From JBBQYD01 sp942493075 (GTDB taxonomy: Bacteria > Verrucomicrobiota > Verrucomicrobiia > Limisphaerales > UBA8199), in contig OW818681.1 of assembly GCA_942493075.1 (NCBI GenBank), forward strand, positions 4,092,001 through 4,156,000: a stretch of 64,000 bases of DNA, in the 5' to 3' direction. Positions 1 through 8,763 of the stretch are shown here, piece after piece (the first letter of the stretch is position 1; every line of letters starts with the position of its first letter). The notes under the pieces are model-generated. The model was not told the origin of the DNA. It did no database searches and saw only the letters and a list, made by a program, of their open reading frames with translations. The translations under genes were made by a program, and so were the position numbers.

Positions 1-1324
1 TTAGATCCGTGCCGATGGAAATATAACGGGTTCCGAAAGTGTTCTTGAACACCAGCGATCCGCCATTCGATAGAGTGAGGGAGCTCCCGGCGAAACTGTG
101 ATGCAGATTATCTTGAGGCGTGCGCAAGGTTCGCCCGCCGGAAACAACATAGTGATTCCGCCAGCCAGGGGCCACACCATCCGCCCAGTTCAGCCCGCTT
201 TCAAAACTGCTGGTGTTGGAACCATCCGACGCGGATAAGAAAACGGCGTCCCCTGAAGGGTCTTGAGTGGGCGGCAGCAGATTCACGATCAAAACCGAAC
301 CCCAACAACCGAAGGAATAACGCGTTCCGGCAGGCGTTTGCTCGCCCCATTTGCTCCAGGAAAGATTGTCAGAGGATCGTCGTACATTCCAAGCCGCGTT
401 GGCATTCTGTTGGAGCCATGGTTGATAGGTGCTTTGCAGGTTCCGGTCCTGCATAAACTTCACCATCCAGCGCACGAAAATGCCGTTGAATCCGCCGAGA
501 TCGTTATGCTCGTCGTAGTTGGGGAGAAGCCCCCCGCTGCCCATCGAGTTGCGGGTGTAATTGGCGGCTAGAATCGCATCATTCGTGTAACCCAGATAAT
601 TGGCAGCTCCGATAAACGTTCCCTGGTTGTAAGTGATAGGCGTGGTATCTTTTGAGCCCGTGTAGTAGATGCTGTCGTAAACGCGGCCTGTATTGGGATC
701 TACGAGTGTTGCCTTTTCCCATAGATAGATCGCGCGCGCCTTCTCAAGGTAGGCGGGGTCAGCATCGTTTTGATAAATCAGGTAAGCTGCGATGGCAGCA
801 GGGCCGTTCACGCAAGCATTCTTTGAGGTGTTGAGCGGCGATTTCCACCATAGCCCACCGCCCAGATCGTCAGACCACGCGCGCGCGTAGCACGCATCAA
901 AATTACTCCGAGCTACTGAGCGGTAAACTGGGTTCCCGGTTTTCTGGTACGCCCTTGAACAGGCGATGACCATCCACATGATATCATCGTTGAACTCATT
1001 CCAGCTCCAATTCGAGCCGTAATCCGCCACAAACCCGTTATAGAGCTTATCGAACTGCGCCAGGTAAGCTGTATTAGTCGTCTGCTTGTAAAGGTCGATG
1101 AGCATCTCCATCTGGTTGGCGCGCCCCCAGAACCACGTTGTTCCGCCCGCGGTCGTGTTACGAAAATAGCCCCGACCATCCGCAGTAACGAAATAAAAGG
1201 CGGCGTTGAAGGAATCGATCATCACCTTCCCATCCGCTGCCGTGTAGGCCTTCGTGGATGGAGGGTTAAACACCAACCCGAGCAGAACCAACAACCACCC
1301 TAAAAAGAACCGGGCAGACCTCAT
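1..1324 (-). CDS. GH76 family glycoside hydrolase (alpha-1,6-mannanase type), C-terminus beyond window
   Basis: Secreted enzyme expected to cut alpha-1,6-linked mannan backbones. The frame stays open for 441 codons from ATG at 1324 to the window edge, so the C-terminus is missing. The N-terminus has a signal peptide (RSAR, then a Leu/Val-rich stretch). The alpha/alpha-barrel carries the family Asp-Asp pair in NEFNDDIMW (about residue 96), then GGGLWWK, NQGTFIG and GGFNGIFVRW. After the catalytic domain (about residue 370) comes a Gly/Ser/Thr-rich stretch (SGGRTLRTPQ, LTLSNGGSLVF) like the beta-strand repeats of the GH85 protein at 8760-13436. The start lies 2 nt after the stop of the upstream GH97 gene, so the two are probably translationally coupled. 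Family assignment is firm; substrate is inferred from the locus. Confidence 0.85.
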   Translation of the reverse strand, partial: MRSARFFLGWLLVLLGLVFNPPSTKAYTAADGKVMIDSFNAAFYFVTADGRGYFRNTTAGGTTWFWGRANQMEMLIDLYKQTTNTAYLAQFDKLYNGFVADYGSNWSWNEFNDDIMWMVIACSRAYQKTGNPVYRSVARSNFDACYARAWSDDLGGGLWWKSPLNTSKNACVNGPAAIAAYLIYQNDADPAYLEKARAIYLWEKATLVDPNTGRVYDSIYYTGSKDTTPITYNQGTFIGAANYLGYTNDAILAANYTRNSMGSGGLLPNYDEHNDLGGFNGIFVRWMVKFMQDRNLQSTYQPWLQQNANAAWNVRRSSDNLSWSKWGEQTPAGTRYSFGCWGSVLIVNLLPPTQDPSGDAVFLSASDGSNTSSFESGLNWADGVAPGWRNHYVVSGGRTLRTPQDNLHHSFAGSSLTLSNGGSLVFKNTFGTRYISIGTDL

Positions 1325-1326
1325 GG

Positions 1327-3237
1327 TCAGTTCTCTTTAGCAGGCATCAGCCACCCAACGTATCCGCCGTCTTTTCGCAAAGGCAGGACTATTTGATCCT
1401 TCCTTGTTACCCGCAGTTCGCGGCGAAGAAAGGCATCATTCCGTTCCGGATCATCAGCCAGTTCGACGAGCTTATAGGTTCCTTTCCCGAGAAAATCCAA
1501 CCGGATGGTTTCACGTCTTGGCGTATTATCACCGATGACGCCGATAAACCACTGCTGTCCGTTTCGTCGCGCAAACGCGCTCAATTCTCCGATCTCACTA
1601 ATGGGCAGAACCACGGTCTCATCCCAAACCGGTGGCAGCGCCCGAAGCACATCAACCGCCACGCTTTCCAAGTAGCGCTTGGGATGATCTCCCAGGCAAA
1701 GATAGGAAGAGGTAAACACAATGGGCATGGCCAGTTCATGTGCAAAAGATGATCCGTTCAGCCGCTTCTCCAGGAATAGCGTCGGGGTAAAATCCGCGTG
1801 CCCTTGAACGTAACGAAGGAATGGGAGCGTGTTGTCATGAGGCGCAGGACTCTTACCCTGTTCCCTGCCTGCCACTGCTTCACGGGTCATTTCGTTCGGC
1901 CAGGTGCGCTCACGTCCGGTCGGTTTCACGCAGCCATGGAAATCGATCATCAATTTCATTTTAGCCGCATCGCGCAAAACATCCTCATACCACTGAACCC
2001 ACACTGAGTTTGCGGGCTTCGGAAAATCCACTTTGAGGCCCACAATGCCCAGGACTTTTGCCCGCTCCATGTACTGCAGACGCTCATTTGGTTTAAACAC
2101 GTATTTGGAATCAACCCAGAGCCAGATCTTCACATTTCTTTGCGCGGCATACTCGACGACTCCCGCCAAAGCCTCCCAGGCGTTCTCCCCGCCTCCGTCC
2201 CAATCGCGCCAACCGTCATCAACCAGGTAATACTCGTAGCCAATCTCACTGGTCCCATCGATCCACTCGCGCTGTTCTTCGAGCTTGGGAGCGGCACCGG
2301 TCAGCCAGTGCCAAATGGAACGGCCAGGCTTGATCCACTCAGCAGAGGTCAGGTCCGATGCAGGTGGAGGGCAAAGATTTTGGATCAGGTGACTGTTTAC
2401 CATTCCGTTCAAATCTCGTGACAGCAAGGTGACACGCCAGGGTGAAACGACTTCGCCAACATGCTCCCAGCCTTGTGGATCGTCATGGAAAACGGCCCGG
2501 AACCCGTTGGGGCCGCTGGAGTAAAGCGCCATGTCACTATAGTTGACCAGGTTCGCTTCGGTGATCAGGCCGTAACCGAGGTTGCCGGGAAACCTCACAG
2601 CCGCAGGCGCCATCAATCTGTGAGAAGTGCCCATCTGTCCCACGATATCGGGATAATAACGAGCTTCGTAAGACCGGTTGTCCGCGCTTTGATGCCAAAT
2701 GGTTGTGCCTGTCGGGAGGTTCCACTCCGACCGTTCGCCCAGTATCCGGCGCGGCCCGTCGCCAGGAACCCTGTATCGATAGGCAACCCCGTCATTATAC
2801 GCCCTCACCTCCAGGAGCCACGGCACACGTGTCTCCCCGCCCAGAAAAGGAATTGTCAGAGCATGGTAATGATTGACGCCGCGACGATTCGCACCACGAG
2901 CGACATACTCCTCCTTCACGGTCTGGGGCTGCACACGACCTGCGACGGTCGCATGCTGCCCGAGGTCATTGCCATTGATGTTGATCCCAAGGGCGGATGC
3001 ACTCACCACCGTTTCGCCCCGGAAATCCACTTCATATCGAAGCTGGCTGCCCGGGAAAACCACCACCTCCACTTTGCCGTCTGGGCTGCCGAACCGGATA
3101 GGTTTTGCGGAAGTGTTTAAAAGCAGTGCCAACGTCAGTGCGAGAAAACACCCAAACCGACCGAATGGCCAAAGGGATGCTGAATTGTGACAAGCAGCAA
3201 GAGAGAGTTGCTTCGACTCCTGTATAACTGGGCTCAT
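1327..3237 (-). CDS. GH97 family glycoside hydrolase (alpha-glucosidase/alpha-galactosidase type)
   Basis: Exported 636-residue enzyme that should remove terminal alpha-linked Glc or Gal. The order is a signal peptide (hydrophobic part about residues 29-42), an N-terminal beta-super-sandwich (about 45-295), a (beta/alpha)8 barrel (about 300-560) with YEYYLVDDGW, and a small C-terminal beta domain. Asp404 in GLKVDFPK sits where retaining GH97 members have the nucleophile, and Glu residues follow in NEMTREAVAGRE (449-459), the candidate acid/base region. This suggests the retaining (alpha-galactosidase-like) branch rather than SusB-type inverting enzymes, but that split is inferred. The gene lies between GH76 genes in one leftward operon; a second GH97 occurs at 6238-8763. 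Confidence 0.9.
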   Translation of the reverse strand: MSPVIQESKQLSLAACHNSASLWPFGRFGCFLALTLALLLNTSAKPIRFGSPDGKVEVVVFPGSQLRYEVDFRGETVVSASALGININGNDLGQHATVAGRVQPQTVKEEYVARGANRRGVNHYHALTIPFLGGETRVPWLLEVRAYNDGVAYRYRVPGDGPRRILGERSEWNLPTGTTIWHQSADNRSYEARYYPDIVGQMGTSHRLMAPAAVRFPGNLGYGLITEANLVNYSDMALYSSGPNGFRAVFHDDPQGWEHVGEVVSPWRVTLLSRDLNGMVNSHLIQNLCPPPASDLTSAEWIKPGRSIWHWLTGAAPKLEEQREWIDGTSEIGYEYYLVDDGWRDWDGGGENAWEALAGVVEYAAQRNVKIWLWVDSKYVFKPNERLQYMERAKVLGIVGLKVDFPKPANSVWVQWYEDVLRDAAKMKLMIDFHGCVKPTGRERTWPNEMTREAVAGREQGKSPAPHDNTLPFLRYVQGHADFTPTLFLEKRLNGSSFAHELAMPIVFTSSYLCLGDHPKRYLESVAVDVLRALPPVWDETVVLPISEIGELSAFARRNGQQWFIGVIGDNTPRRETIRLDFLGKGTYKLVELADDPERNDAFLRRELRVTRKDQIVLPLRKDGGYVGWLMPAKEN

Positions 3238-3304
3238 AGACTAGTGTGAAGCATTCTCCACAGTTGGCCCCTCACTGCTCAATCGGAAAGATGTGGCTTT
3301 TCTG

Positions 3305-5221
3305 TCACTTTTGTATCACCACAACGCTGCGCTGCGTCAGGCGTGGAGCTCCGGCATGATGATGCCAGAACGTGCGAAACTCATACTCACGTCCCTGGCG
3401 AGCGCGAAAGCCAAGGACGAAGTCATGAAACAAGACGTTTTTGAAATCCGAGCGTTTGATGGTGCGCTCAGCAACAACTTTGCCGCTGCCAACTTCAACA
3501 ACGGATAGAGTGGCTACGCGGGCTTTGTCCCGGTTAAAATTGTCCACCTTTAGCTCGAAATGAGCCTTGTACTTGCCGCGTTTCAGTTCAGAGGTGGCAG
3601 GTCCCCTAACCAGGTAGCCGGAATCGGCATCCCGGACCGGGACTGCGCACCAGAAATTGTGTCCATCCAATCGGCCCACATCATGACGCAGGTTGGCCGC
3701 CGTCCAATTGTTTCCGCCACCAACGCTGATGTCGTATAGGGTTAACCCTGGAGCATTGGAAGCACCCAGCCAGTGAACGCGGAGCTCGATGGGACCTGTC
3801 TGAACGGCATTGGTAAATCGAAGTGAAAAACCCAGCGCCTCATGAGCCTTGTGGAAATCTCGCATGGTGACATCGCGTGTGGCGACGACTCCACCTGAAC
3901 CAACAGCCTCAAGGCGCACCAGACCTGATCCGGACACATTTGTCCCGTCCACAGACATCCGAAACTGTGCAACCTGCGGTCCTTGTAAAGATTCCACACG
4001 GAGCCCGGCGAATAACAAACCGGGTTGCCCCGCGGAACGGCTGGGTACGCTCCAGGCAAGGTTTCCAGAAGCTTCCCCAACCTCATGAATGAACCCGGGG
4101 CTCCCGGCTCCAACCGCAACCCGCAGGAGAGCCGTAATCGGTTGCGCCAGCACGCTAATGGGCATCATCGCCGAGCTGTGGCGGGCGGCATCGACCTCAT
4201 CCACGGGTCCCGTCCATCTCAAACCAAAGCGGTTCTCAGAGTCGCGATTGTTTTCCCACACGGACTGGCCGCTGGCCACAATGAAATCGTGGTAAGCGGG
4301 CTTGCGAGTGACGTCATACAAGTCCGCCAGGTATCGAATGAAGATCCCCTTGAACTGCGGGACGTCCGCGCCGCCACAGCGATCAGGCTCGCACGGCTCG
4401 CGTAACACGCCATTGGAATAGACCAGGGTCGAAGTTGCGGCATCGGCCAAAGTGACAGCCTGTTTCAAATACTGCTCGTTCCCCGTACTTTTATACAGTT
4501 CGGTTAAACCGCCCAGGATCACGCCCTGGTTGTAGGTCCAGGTGGTGCGGCGATTGTTTTCACAATTTCGATTGAGGCCATCGTTGATCAGGTTTTGATC
4601 ATTGATCATGCCGGTGTTCTTGAACCATTCCCATTGCTTCAGCGCCCAGTTCAAATAGCTATTCGGCCCATTGTCATCCGGGGTGCGCTGGTGCAGCTTG
4701 ATGGCTACCGCCAGGAATAGCTCGTTCGCTACCGCATTCTTGTAGCGCCGGTCTTTCTTCCACCAAATCCCCCCTCCGCAGCGCTCATCCCAACCGGTGC
4801 ACAGATCGACAAAAATGACCTTTGCCATATCGAGGTACTTCCTGTCACCTGTGAGATCATACGCACGTATCCATGCCAAGGCCCACCATCCTTCATCGTC
4901 GTAGAATTCGTTGAGGAAGTCCTGGGATGAATTCAGATCAAAAGTCCGTTGAAGGACGTTCAGGTAATCGCCCCCGTTTTGCACGACGATGGCGTTCTCA
5001 ATCGCTTCCACGCAATGAGCGGCATTCCACCAGCCAGTGGTATCCCAAAGCCCTTTGTCGTTGTACCAGCGCTGGAGGCTTTGGGCTCCTTTCAATGTAT
5101 GGTCGTGAAAATCATGTCCACTGAGGTCCTCCTTGGCCAATGCGATAGATGAGAATGTTGTCGCGACGACCGCGAGCAAGACACGAACCCAGCCGTGAAA
5201 ACGAAGTCCCAGATCCATCAT
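3305..5221 (-). CDS. GH76 family glycoside hydrolase with two C-terminal beta-sandwich modules
   Basis: Secreted 638-residue alpha-1,6-mannanase-type enzyme. The signal peptide ends near residue 29 (SIALA-KED). The catalytic alpha/alpha barrel covers about residues 35-365: WYNDKGLWDTTGWWN, the acidic pair in EFYDDEGWWALAW, CGGGIWWKK, NQGVILGGL and FKGIFIRYLADLY. Two tandem modules of about 125 residues follow; each ends in a similar pattern (RDFHKAHEALGFSLRF... and SDFKNVLFHDFVLGF...) and they look like diverged repeats, perhaps carbohydrate-binding. About 67 nt separate it from the downstream GH97, so cotranscription is likely. It shares the catalytic family with the edge gene at 1-1324 but not the C-terminal architecture. 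Confidence 0.87.
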   Translation of the reverse strand: MMDLGLRFHGWVRVLLAVVATTFSSIALAKEDLSGHDFHDHTLKGAQSLQRWYNDKGLWDTTGWWNAAHCVEAIENAIVVQNGGDYLNVLQRTFDLNSSQDFLNEFYDDEGWWALAWIRAYDLTGDRKYLDMAKVIFVDLCTGWDERCGGGIWWKKDRRYKNAVANELFLAVAIKLHQRTPDDNGPNSYLNWALKQWEWFKNTGMINDQNLINDGLNRNCENNRRTTWTYNQGVILGGLTELYKSTGNEQYLKQAVTLADAATSTLVYSNGVLREPCEPDRCGGADVPQFKGIFIRYLADLYDVTRKPAYHDFIVASGQSVWENNRDSENRFGLRWTGPVDEVDAARHSSAMMPISVLAQPITALLRVAVGAGSPGFIHEVGEASGNLAWSVPSRSAGQPGLLFAGLRVESLQGPQVAQFRMSVDGTNVSGSGLVRLEAVGSGGVVATRDVTMRDFHKAHEALGFSLRFTNAVQTGPIELRVHWLGASNAPGLTLYDISVGGGNNWTAANLRHDVGRLDGHNFWCAVPVRDADSGYLVRGPATSELKRGKYKAHFELKVDNFNRDKARVATLSVVEVGSGKVVAERTIKRSDFKNVLFHDFVLGFRARQGREYEFRTFWHHHAGAPRLTQRSVVVIQK

Positions 5222-5303
5222 GATCTAACAATAGAGAAGGCGTGCCAGAAATCCAGCACGCCTGCTCAAACAAACCAGAATTATCAGCTAATCCAGAACC
5301 TCC

Positions 5304-6119
5304 TTATTGCCGCCGACGGAGACGGTTGCCAAGCAACGCCAAGCCACCGAGCAGTGCGAGAGAGACCGATCCCGGCTCGGGGATGTTGGTGATGTTGTCG
5401 ATCAGGATGCCAGCAGATGCACGAGCGCCAACTCCATCGAAACTGGAGGCCGGAATCCAGCCAGTGCCGCCCGTCCAGGTATGGGAGAAGGAGGTGCCGT
5501 CTCCGGTTGGGTTCAAATCTACCACGGTGCCGCCCTGGGTCAGGTTGATCACATCCATCGTAGCCGTGTAGCTGGGATCATCAAGGGTTACGGTGATCCG
5601 ATACCAATCGGTGGTGCTGGCGCTGACCGGGCTAAGATAGGAACTGCCTGTGATAGCCTTGTCGCGGAAGGCGAATCTGGAGACACCGCCGCTGTCGAGC
5701 ACTCCGGCAAAGATTCCATTCTCGGTGGTGTAGGTGACCAGTCCATCATTATTGATGTCTGCAAAACCAGAAACCCCAGCCTTATTGGCGGTCGGTGCCA
5801 AGATGTCGAACGAAAACTTGGCTCCCAGGACGAAGCCATTGTTCGCGCCGATATAGGCGTTACTAGGATCGCCGGAACCTAAGGCTTGCCCGCCTTCATA
5901 CAATCCAGAGGTGGTAGTTGTGACAATGGCGCCCTTGCCGCCGCTGCTCGACTGAGCCCAACCATTGACTCCGTTGAACTCGGCCGGGGTAGATGACCCC
6001 ACGGTCGTGGTAGTTAGGAGGCCTGTGGGATAGAGTGGGGCTTCGAAATCAATCGTTTGAGCCTGACCCGCTGAGGTCAGCGCGACAAGAGCTGCTGCTA
6101 TGGGAAGTGGGTTTTTCAT
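5304..6119 (-). CDS. PEP-CTERM sorting domain protein
   Basis: Secreted 271-residue protein of unknown function. It has an N-terminal signal peptide (KNPLPIAAALVALTSAGQAQ) and a C-terminal PEP-CTERM tail: NIPEPGS, then a hydrophobic segment, then RLRRRQ. Such tails are processed by exosortase; no exosortase gene is present in this window. The middle is a beta-rich domain (FSFDILAPTANKAG, TDWYRITVTLDD) resembling concanavalin-like extracellular sheets. It sits between GH76 and GH97 genes in the leftward glycan locus and may be a surface glycan-binding protein; that role is inferred from position only. Confidence 0.8.
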   Translation of the reverse strand: MKNPLPIAAALVALTSAGQAQTIDFEAPLYPTGLLTTTTVGSSTPAEFNGVNGWAQSSSGGKGAIVTTTTSGLYEGGQALGSGDPSNAYIGANNGFVLGAKFSFDILAPTANKAGVSGFADINNDGLVTYTTENGIFAGVLDSGGVSRFAFRDKAITGSSYLSPVSASTTDWYRITVTLDDPSYTATMDVINLTQGGTVVDLNPTGDGTSFSHTWTGGTGWIPASSFDGVGARASAGILIDNITNIPEPGSVSLALLGGLALLGNRLRRRQ

Positions 6120-6237
6120 AGGGTGTTGTTGTGTAATTTGGATCCGTGGTCCTATTCTTCCCTGTTACTGTTTTTGAACAAGGGGAGTTTTGTACCATTT
6201 CCTTCACTTTTGTAACGTGACACTCCCTTCCCCTGCC

Positions 6238-8763
6238 TCAAGGATATACGAGCCTGAAGAACGCACTCTGTGAATCTTGACCTATGGCCAACTCTACCTG
6301 ATTGCTGGCCGCCGGCACATCAGTCCATGTATCGGAAGACGTTGTTGGAATGAACATCCTGGATTGCAGCCGCCAATCCACTTGGCCGGCATCCCAGGAA
6401 AGGTTCAGCGTCCCGGGTTTGTTGAGCGCAGCTTTCAATTTAGCAGGCGGCGCTGTGTAGAACTGAACCTCAGCCACATTGCAGCTTCCGTTTGACGGAG
6501 ACACATACCTCAAATAGCGGAAGCCACTTCGATTGGTGACAAGCACGGTAGTGAACGCTCCCTCAGCCGGAGTATAGCCCACCGTATGCAGGACGGTGGC
6601 ATGGCTGAAATCCGAGCTCATCGAGGCTTCGAATCTTCCGCCAACCATGCGACCCGCCCAGTTGCTCCGTGGACAAAACCGGATCGCCATCACCAGCCCT
6701 TCTTTGCCGGCTCCAAGATCGAGACCTGCCCACGCGCCACTCGTGACTGGAGCATCAAAATAGGTTGCCAGGTTGCCATCAAATGCCTTCTCCTTCGTGT
6801 TCCCGCTCCCTGACCATGAGCCCGCAGTGCCTATCACCTGCCCTGCAAGCAGCTCGTTGCTACTGAAAGGGAGTTCCGGCTCAATAAAGAAACGGGCCAC
6901 AAATCCTGATCCGCCTGCGCTGTTAATGCCAACAGGCAGCACTGTCTCACGAGTAACCGCCATGCGTTCGATCGTGGTGCTGCCTTCACGAATGATCTGC
7001 GCCTGGTACGTTCGGTTGGATTCGAGAAAGGACAACGGTATCTGCCAACTGCGGGCGGCAGCAGTATTCATGATGCCGAGAAACCAGTCCCTATTGGATC
7101 GGCGCGCCGTGGCCACCGTGAGACCTAATTGGCTTGCCGGCAAAACAATCGTTTCGTCCCACATGCATGGAATCTCACGGATCAACGCGGCAAATGGACT
7201 CCTGGCAATGGTATCGGAACGCTCGGCATAGGTCAGCAAGGGACCTGGCATGTTGATGGCACTTGCGATCTCGTAGGCTTTGTTGCCGCCAAATTCCATG
7301 GGTGTGAAATCGGCAGGTCCCGCCAGGAAACGGGTGAAAGGCGCGGGCATTGTGGCCAGCGAGCTCAACCATTGCTCCTTTCCGAACACCGCCTCCACGT
7401 TGATGAGGTTGGGATAAGTTCTGAACTGGCCGGTCGGTTTTGAAGATCCATGGAAATTCGCCACCAGCTTGTAACCCGCAGCTTCTTTTAGAATGGCTTC
7501 CTGAAGTTGCACCCGCTCCCGTGCCGCCGCGCTGGCTCCGTTGAAATCAAAGAAATCCGCCTTGAATCCATCAACACCAGAAGCACTGAGCTGGGCAAAG
7601 AATCGGGACCGCTGAAAGGCGGTCGTCAATTCTGCGGAACGTTTCCATAAAAGCACTCTGACCCCCAGACCGTGAGAAAAGTTCACGACCTGCTGCACCT
7701 CAGGCCACGGATCACCACCATTCCAACTGCCCCAGCCTTCGTCGATGGTGTTGAACTCAAACCCCAGCCTGGATGCCCAAAGGGAATTCGTCATGGCATT
7801 GGTTGCCGTGATTCCTCCCGGCTGAGGACGCAGCCAATCCCACACGGAACGCCCCGGTTTGACCCAGGCAGTGTCTGGACCAGCGGGGAAAAGTATACCG
7901 TCAGGCGGAGGAGCCAGGCTTTCAACAATGTCATTATTTACCAAGCCATTCAAATTGCTGGCGATCATCACCACGTTCCAGGGTGTGCGTATAGCCCCGT
8001 TATAAGTTACTCCTGTGCCTCCCGTGGTATTCACAGGGTAACCGACCTGTAACTCCCGCCCTGCACCCGCTCCGGTCTTCCACAAGTAAGGGTTCCCGAA
8101 CATGCCCACCGTTGATTCGGTAAGGGCAAGCAGCCCACGACTTCCCGCCAATTCAACAACCACTGGCGGCCCGAATACCGCGTTTGTCTCCCAGGCAGCG
8201 ATATCACGGTTGGTGTAGGTGTTCTCGTAAACGGAGATCCCATTTTGTGCCCAAACCTTGCTCCCGATTGGCAGCACAAACCGAGTGTCCTCCCCGGTTA
8301 TATTTCTGAAACCGGCATTGGGAAACTCATACCGGAAGGCGAGCCCATTATCGTAGGCGCGGACATCCAGGATCATTTCACCGCCTGACCCAGACTCCGA
8401 AACCGTGATCTTCAGCCCAGAAAAGTGGTTCGTTGCCCACCGATGAATGCCGTGCCTTGAAACAAACGTCTCATTGGTGGAATACGGGGTCTCGCCATCG
8501 ATACTCGCGGACGCACCGAAGTGAACGCCGCTAACAACCAAGCCCAACGGGGCGTTCTCCAAAACTACGTTTTCTCGATAGAGGACGGAATAGGCGAGGC
8601 TGCCACCCGAATCACTAACCCGAGCCTCGATCTGGCCATCCGGACTGACAACCGTGCTGATGGCTGCGTTGCTTCGTCCGACCACCAGGGTGCTCGCCAA
8701 GCCGAGCAGAAAGCCGACCCGAGCTCCTGCCCGCAGATTCTGTGTTATAGAAGACCAGTTCAT
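6238..8763 (-). CDS. GH97 glycoside hydrolase with F5/8-type C-like module and C-terminal FFRL module
   Basis: Exported 841-residue alpha-glycosidase. After a signal peptide (ending near residue 34) comes the GH97 N-terminal beta domain, then the barrel with FNTIDEGWGSW, the putative nucleophile Asp403 in DGFKADFFD, and Glu457 in INVEAVFGKEQ. From about residue 640 a discoidin/F5-8C-like sandwich follows (GSGNTKEKAFDGNLATYFDAP... ANWAGRMVGGRFEAS), expected to bind sugars. The last 60 residues (LSWDAGQVDWRLQS ... FFRLVYP) match the tail of the GH85 neighbour and other secreted proteins here. Its ATG overlaps the GH85 stop by 4 nt, showing coupling in one operon. Confidence 0.9.
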   Translation of the reverse strand: MNWSSITQNLRAGARVGFLLGLASTLVVGRSNAAISTVVSPDGQIEARVSDSGGSLAYSVLYRENVVLENAPLGLVVSGVHFGASASIDGETPYSTNETFVSRHGIHRWATNHFSGLKITVSESGSGGEMILDVRAYDNGLAFRYEFPNAGFRNITGEDTRFVLPIGSKVWAQNGISVYENTYTNRDIAAWETNAVFGPPVVVELAGSRGLLALTESTVGMFGNPYLWKTGAGAGRELQVGYPVNTTGGTGVTYNGAIRTPWNVVMIASNLNGLVNNDIVESLAPPPDGILFPAGPDTAWVKPGRSVWDWLRPQPGGITATNAMTNSLWASRLGFEFNTIDEGWGSWNGGDPWPEVQQVVNFSHGLGVRVLLWKRSAELTTAFQRSRFFAQLSASGVDGFKADFFDFNGASAAARERVQLQEAILKEAAGYKLVANFHGSSKPTGQFRTYPNLINVEAVFGKEQWLSSLATMPAPFTRFLAGPADFTPMEFGGNKAYEIASAINMPGPLLTYAERSDTIARSPFAALIREIPCMWDETIVLPASQLGLTVATARRSNRDWFLGIMNTAAARSWQIPLSFLESNRTYQAQIIREGSTTIERMAVTRETVLPVGINSAGGSGFVARFFIEPELPFSSNELLAGQVIGTAGSWSGSGNTKEKAFDGNLATYFDAPVTSGAWAGLDLGAGKEGLVMAIRFCPRSNWAGRMVGGRFEASMSSDFSHATVLHTVGYTPAEGAFTTVLVTNRSGFRYLRYVSPSNGSCNVAEVQFYTAPPAKLKAALNKPGTLNLSWDAGQVDWRLQSRMFIPTTSSDTWTDVPAASNQVELAIGQDSQSAFFRLVYP

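Noticed and set aside
1393..3190. Several rightward frames of 60-219 residues opposite the first GH97 gene
   Set aside because: They are antisense shadows of a strong GH97 gene, with His/Arg/Pro-rich composition and no motifs.
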